Below, piece after piece: positions 13,493-13,665 of a stretch of 13,665 nucleotides of DNA. The notes below the pieces were generated by a model. The model was not told the DNA's origin, did no database searches, and saw nothing but the letters and a program-made list of their open reading frames with translations. The position numbers and the translations under genes were made by a program. Each line of letters begins with the position of its first letter. Within the stretch, counting starts at the first letter, position 1. Origin of the DNA: Minisyncoccota bacterium (GTDB lineage: Bacteria > Patescibacteriota > Minisyncoccia > Minisyncoccales > CG1-02-41-26). The DNA lies in the NCBI GenBank assembly GCA_028715435.1, contig JAQURU010000015.1:1-13665 (forward strand), in the 5' to 3' direction.

Positions 13493-13665
13493 AAAAGTTT
13501 TTCTAGAGTAGATTTAAAAGGTATATAAGCAGTTCTACCAAAAGGGCAAAGCGAGGTTTTTTCTAAAACCGCAAAAATTTCTTGTAAGGCTTCTCGTTGG
13601 CTGCCTAAAGGATTATCTTCAATTTGTTGAAGGATTTCTTTTATTCTATAAAGCCCCTCGCGGCA
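13489..13665 (-). CDS. NuoF/HndC-like NADH-binding subunit, C-terminal end (partial)
   Basis: The frame is open from the window edge (base 13665) to TGA at 13491-13489, giving the last 58 residues. It begins exactly at CREGLYRIKEIL and later has EKTSLCPFGRTAYIPF. These match the end of the NuoF/HydB/HndC 51-kDa subunit, where the Cys of CREG and the Cys of SLC are ligands of its [4Fe-4S] cluster, followed by the usual x-A-x-x-P and a short tail. The FMN- and NADH-binding domains would lie outside the window. Its stop overlaps the hydrogenase start, so the two are coupled. It would move electrons between NADH and the hydrogenase's Fe-S chain. It may be a fused or separate subunit; this end cannot tell. 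Confidence 0.85.
   Translation of the reverse strand, partial: CREGLYRIKEILQQIEDNPLGSQREALQEIFAVLEKTSLCPFGRTAYIPFKSTLEKLL

Noticed and set aside
1..13665. Alternative genetic code (UGA as Gly)
   Set aside because: UGA ends several genes exactly where families end (DedA, ABC ATPase, NuoF-like subunit), and no in-frame UGA is needed inside any domain.
1..13665. tRNA, rRNA, CRISPR array, transposase or prophage genes
   Set aside because: No cloverleaf, regularly spaced direct repeats or mobile-element protein motifs were seen on either strand.

Overview
The window looks like a chromosome segment from a Candidate Phyla Radiation (Patescibacteria) bacterium, probably of the Parcubacteria type. 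This is inferred from gene content and style: AT-rich DNA, very tight or overlapping genes, most starts lacking a Shine-Dalgarno (SD) sequence, and divergent or minimised versions of common enzymes. TGA is used as a real stop (66-residue gene, DedA, ABC ATPase, NuoF-like end), so the genetic code is standard code 11, not the Gly-UGA code of Gracilibacteria/Absconditabacteria. No marker gene fixes the lineage more closely.

Plus strand, 1-4658: a compact operon-like run. It holds the end of a thiamine-diphosphate (TPP) 2-oxoacid:ferredoxin oxidoreductase alpha subunit (IorA-like, without the usual C-terminal ferredoxin domain), its IorB-like partner, the tRNA sulfurtransferase ThiI, a DUF1858 mini-protein, a membrane-anchored ComEC-type metallo-beta-lactamase-fold protein, and a long zinc-finger adenylate kinase. 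Neighbours overlap by 8 bp or lie 1-21 bp apart.

Plus strand, 4639-6880: a consensus-like promoter at the end of the kinase gene feeds a structured RNA segment of about 140 nt. That segment ends in an intrinsic terminator only 3 bp before the start of a ZIP metal transporter. Its 5' end can pair with the terminator strand, the layout of an attenuator or riboswitch, or of a small structured RNA. Downstream lie a 66-residue orphan protein and two stand-alone receiver proteins, one degenerate and one intact. These three genes, unlike the rest, have strong SD sequences. A bidirectional terminator at about 6842-6880 separates the two convergent halves.

Minus strand, 13665-6848: read right to left, the first genes are the end of a NuoF-like NADH/FMN subunit and, overlapping by 4 bp, a [FeFe]-hydrogenase with a full set of cluster motifs. 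Next come a small polytopic membrane protein, a terminator and an extended -10 promoter. Then follows a MacA/MacB-like export operon (HlyD-type adaptor, ABC ATPase, FtsX/MacB permease) with a DedA membrane protein at its end.

The two ends suggest a fermentative anaerobe (inference): the oxidoreductase would yield reduced ferredoxin, and the NuoF-like/hydrogenase pair could reoxidise ferredoxin and NADH to release H2. The most unusual items are the structured leader before the ZIP gene, a tandem-duplicated and palindromic in-frame insertion in thiI, the ferredoxin-less IorA with an altered cysteine motif, and an AT-rich iterated repeat block beside the hydrogenase gene.
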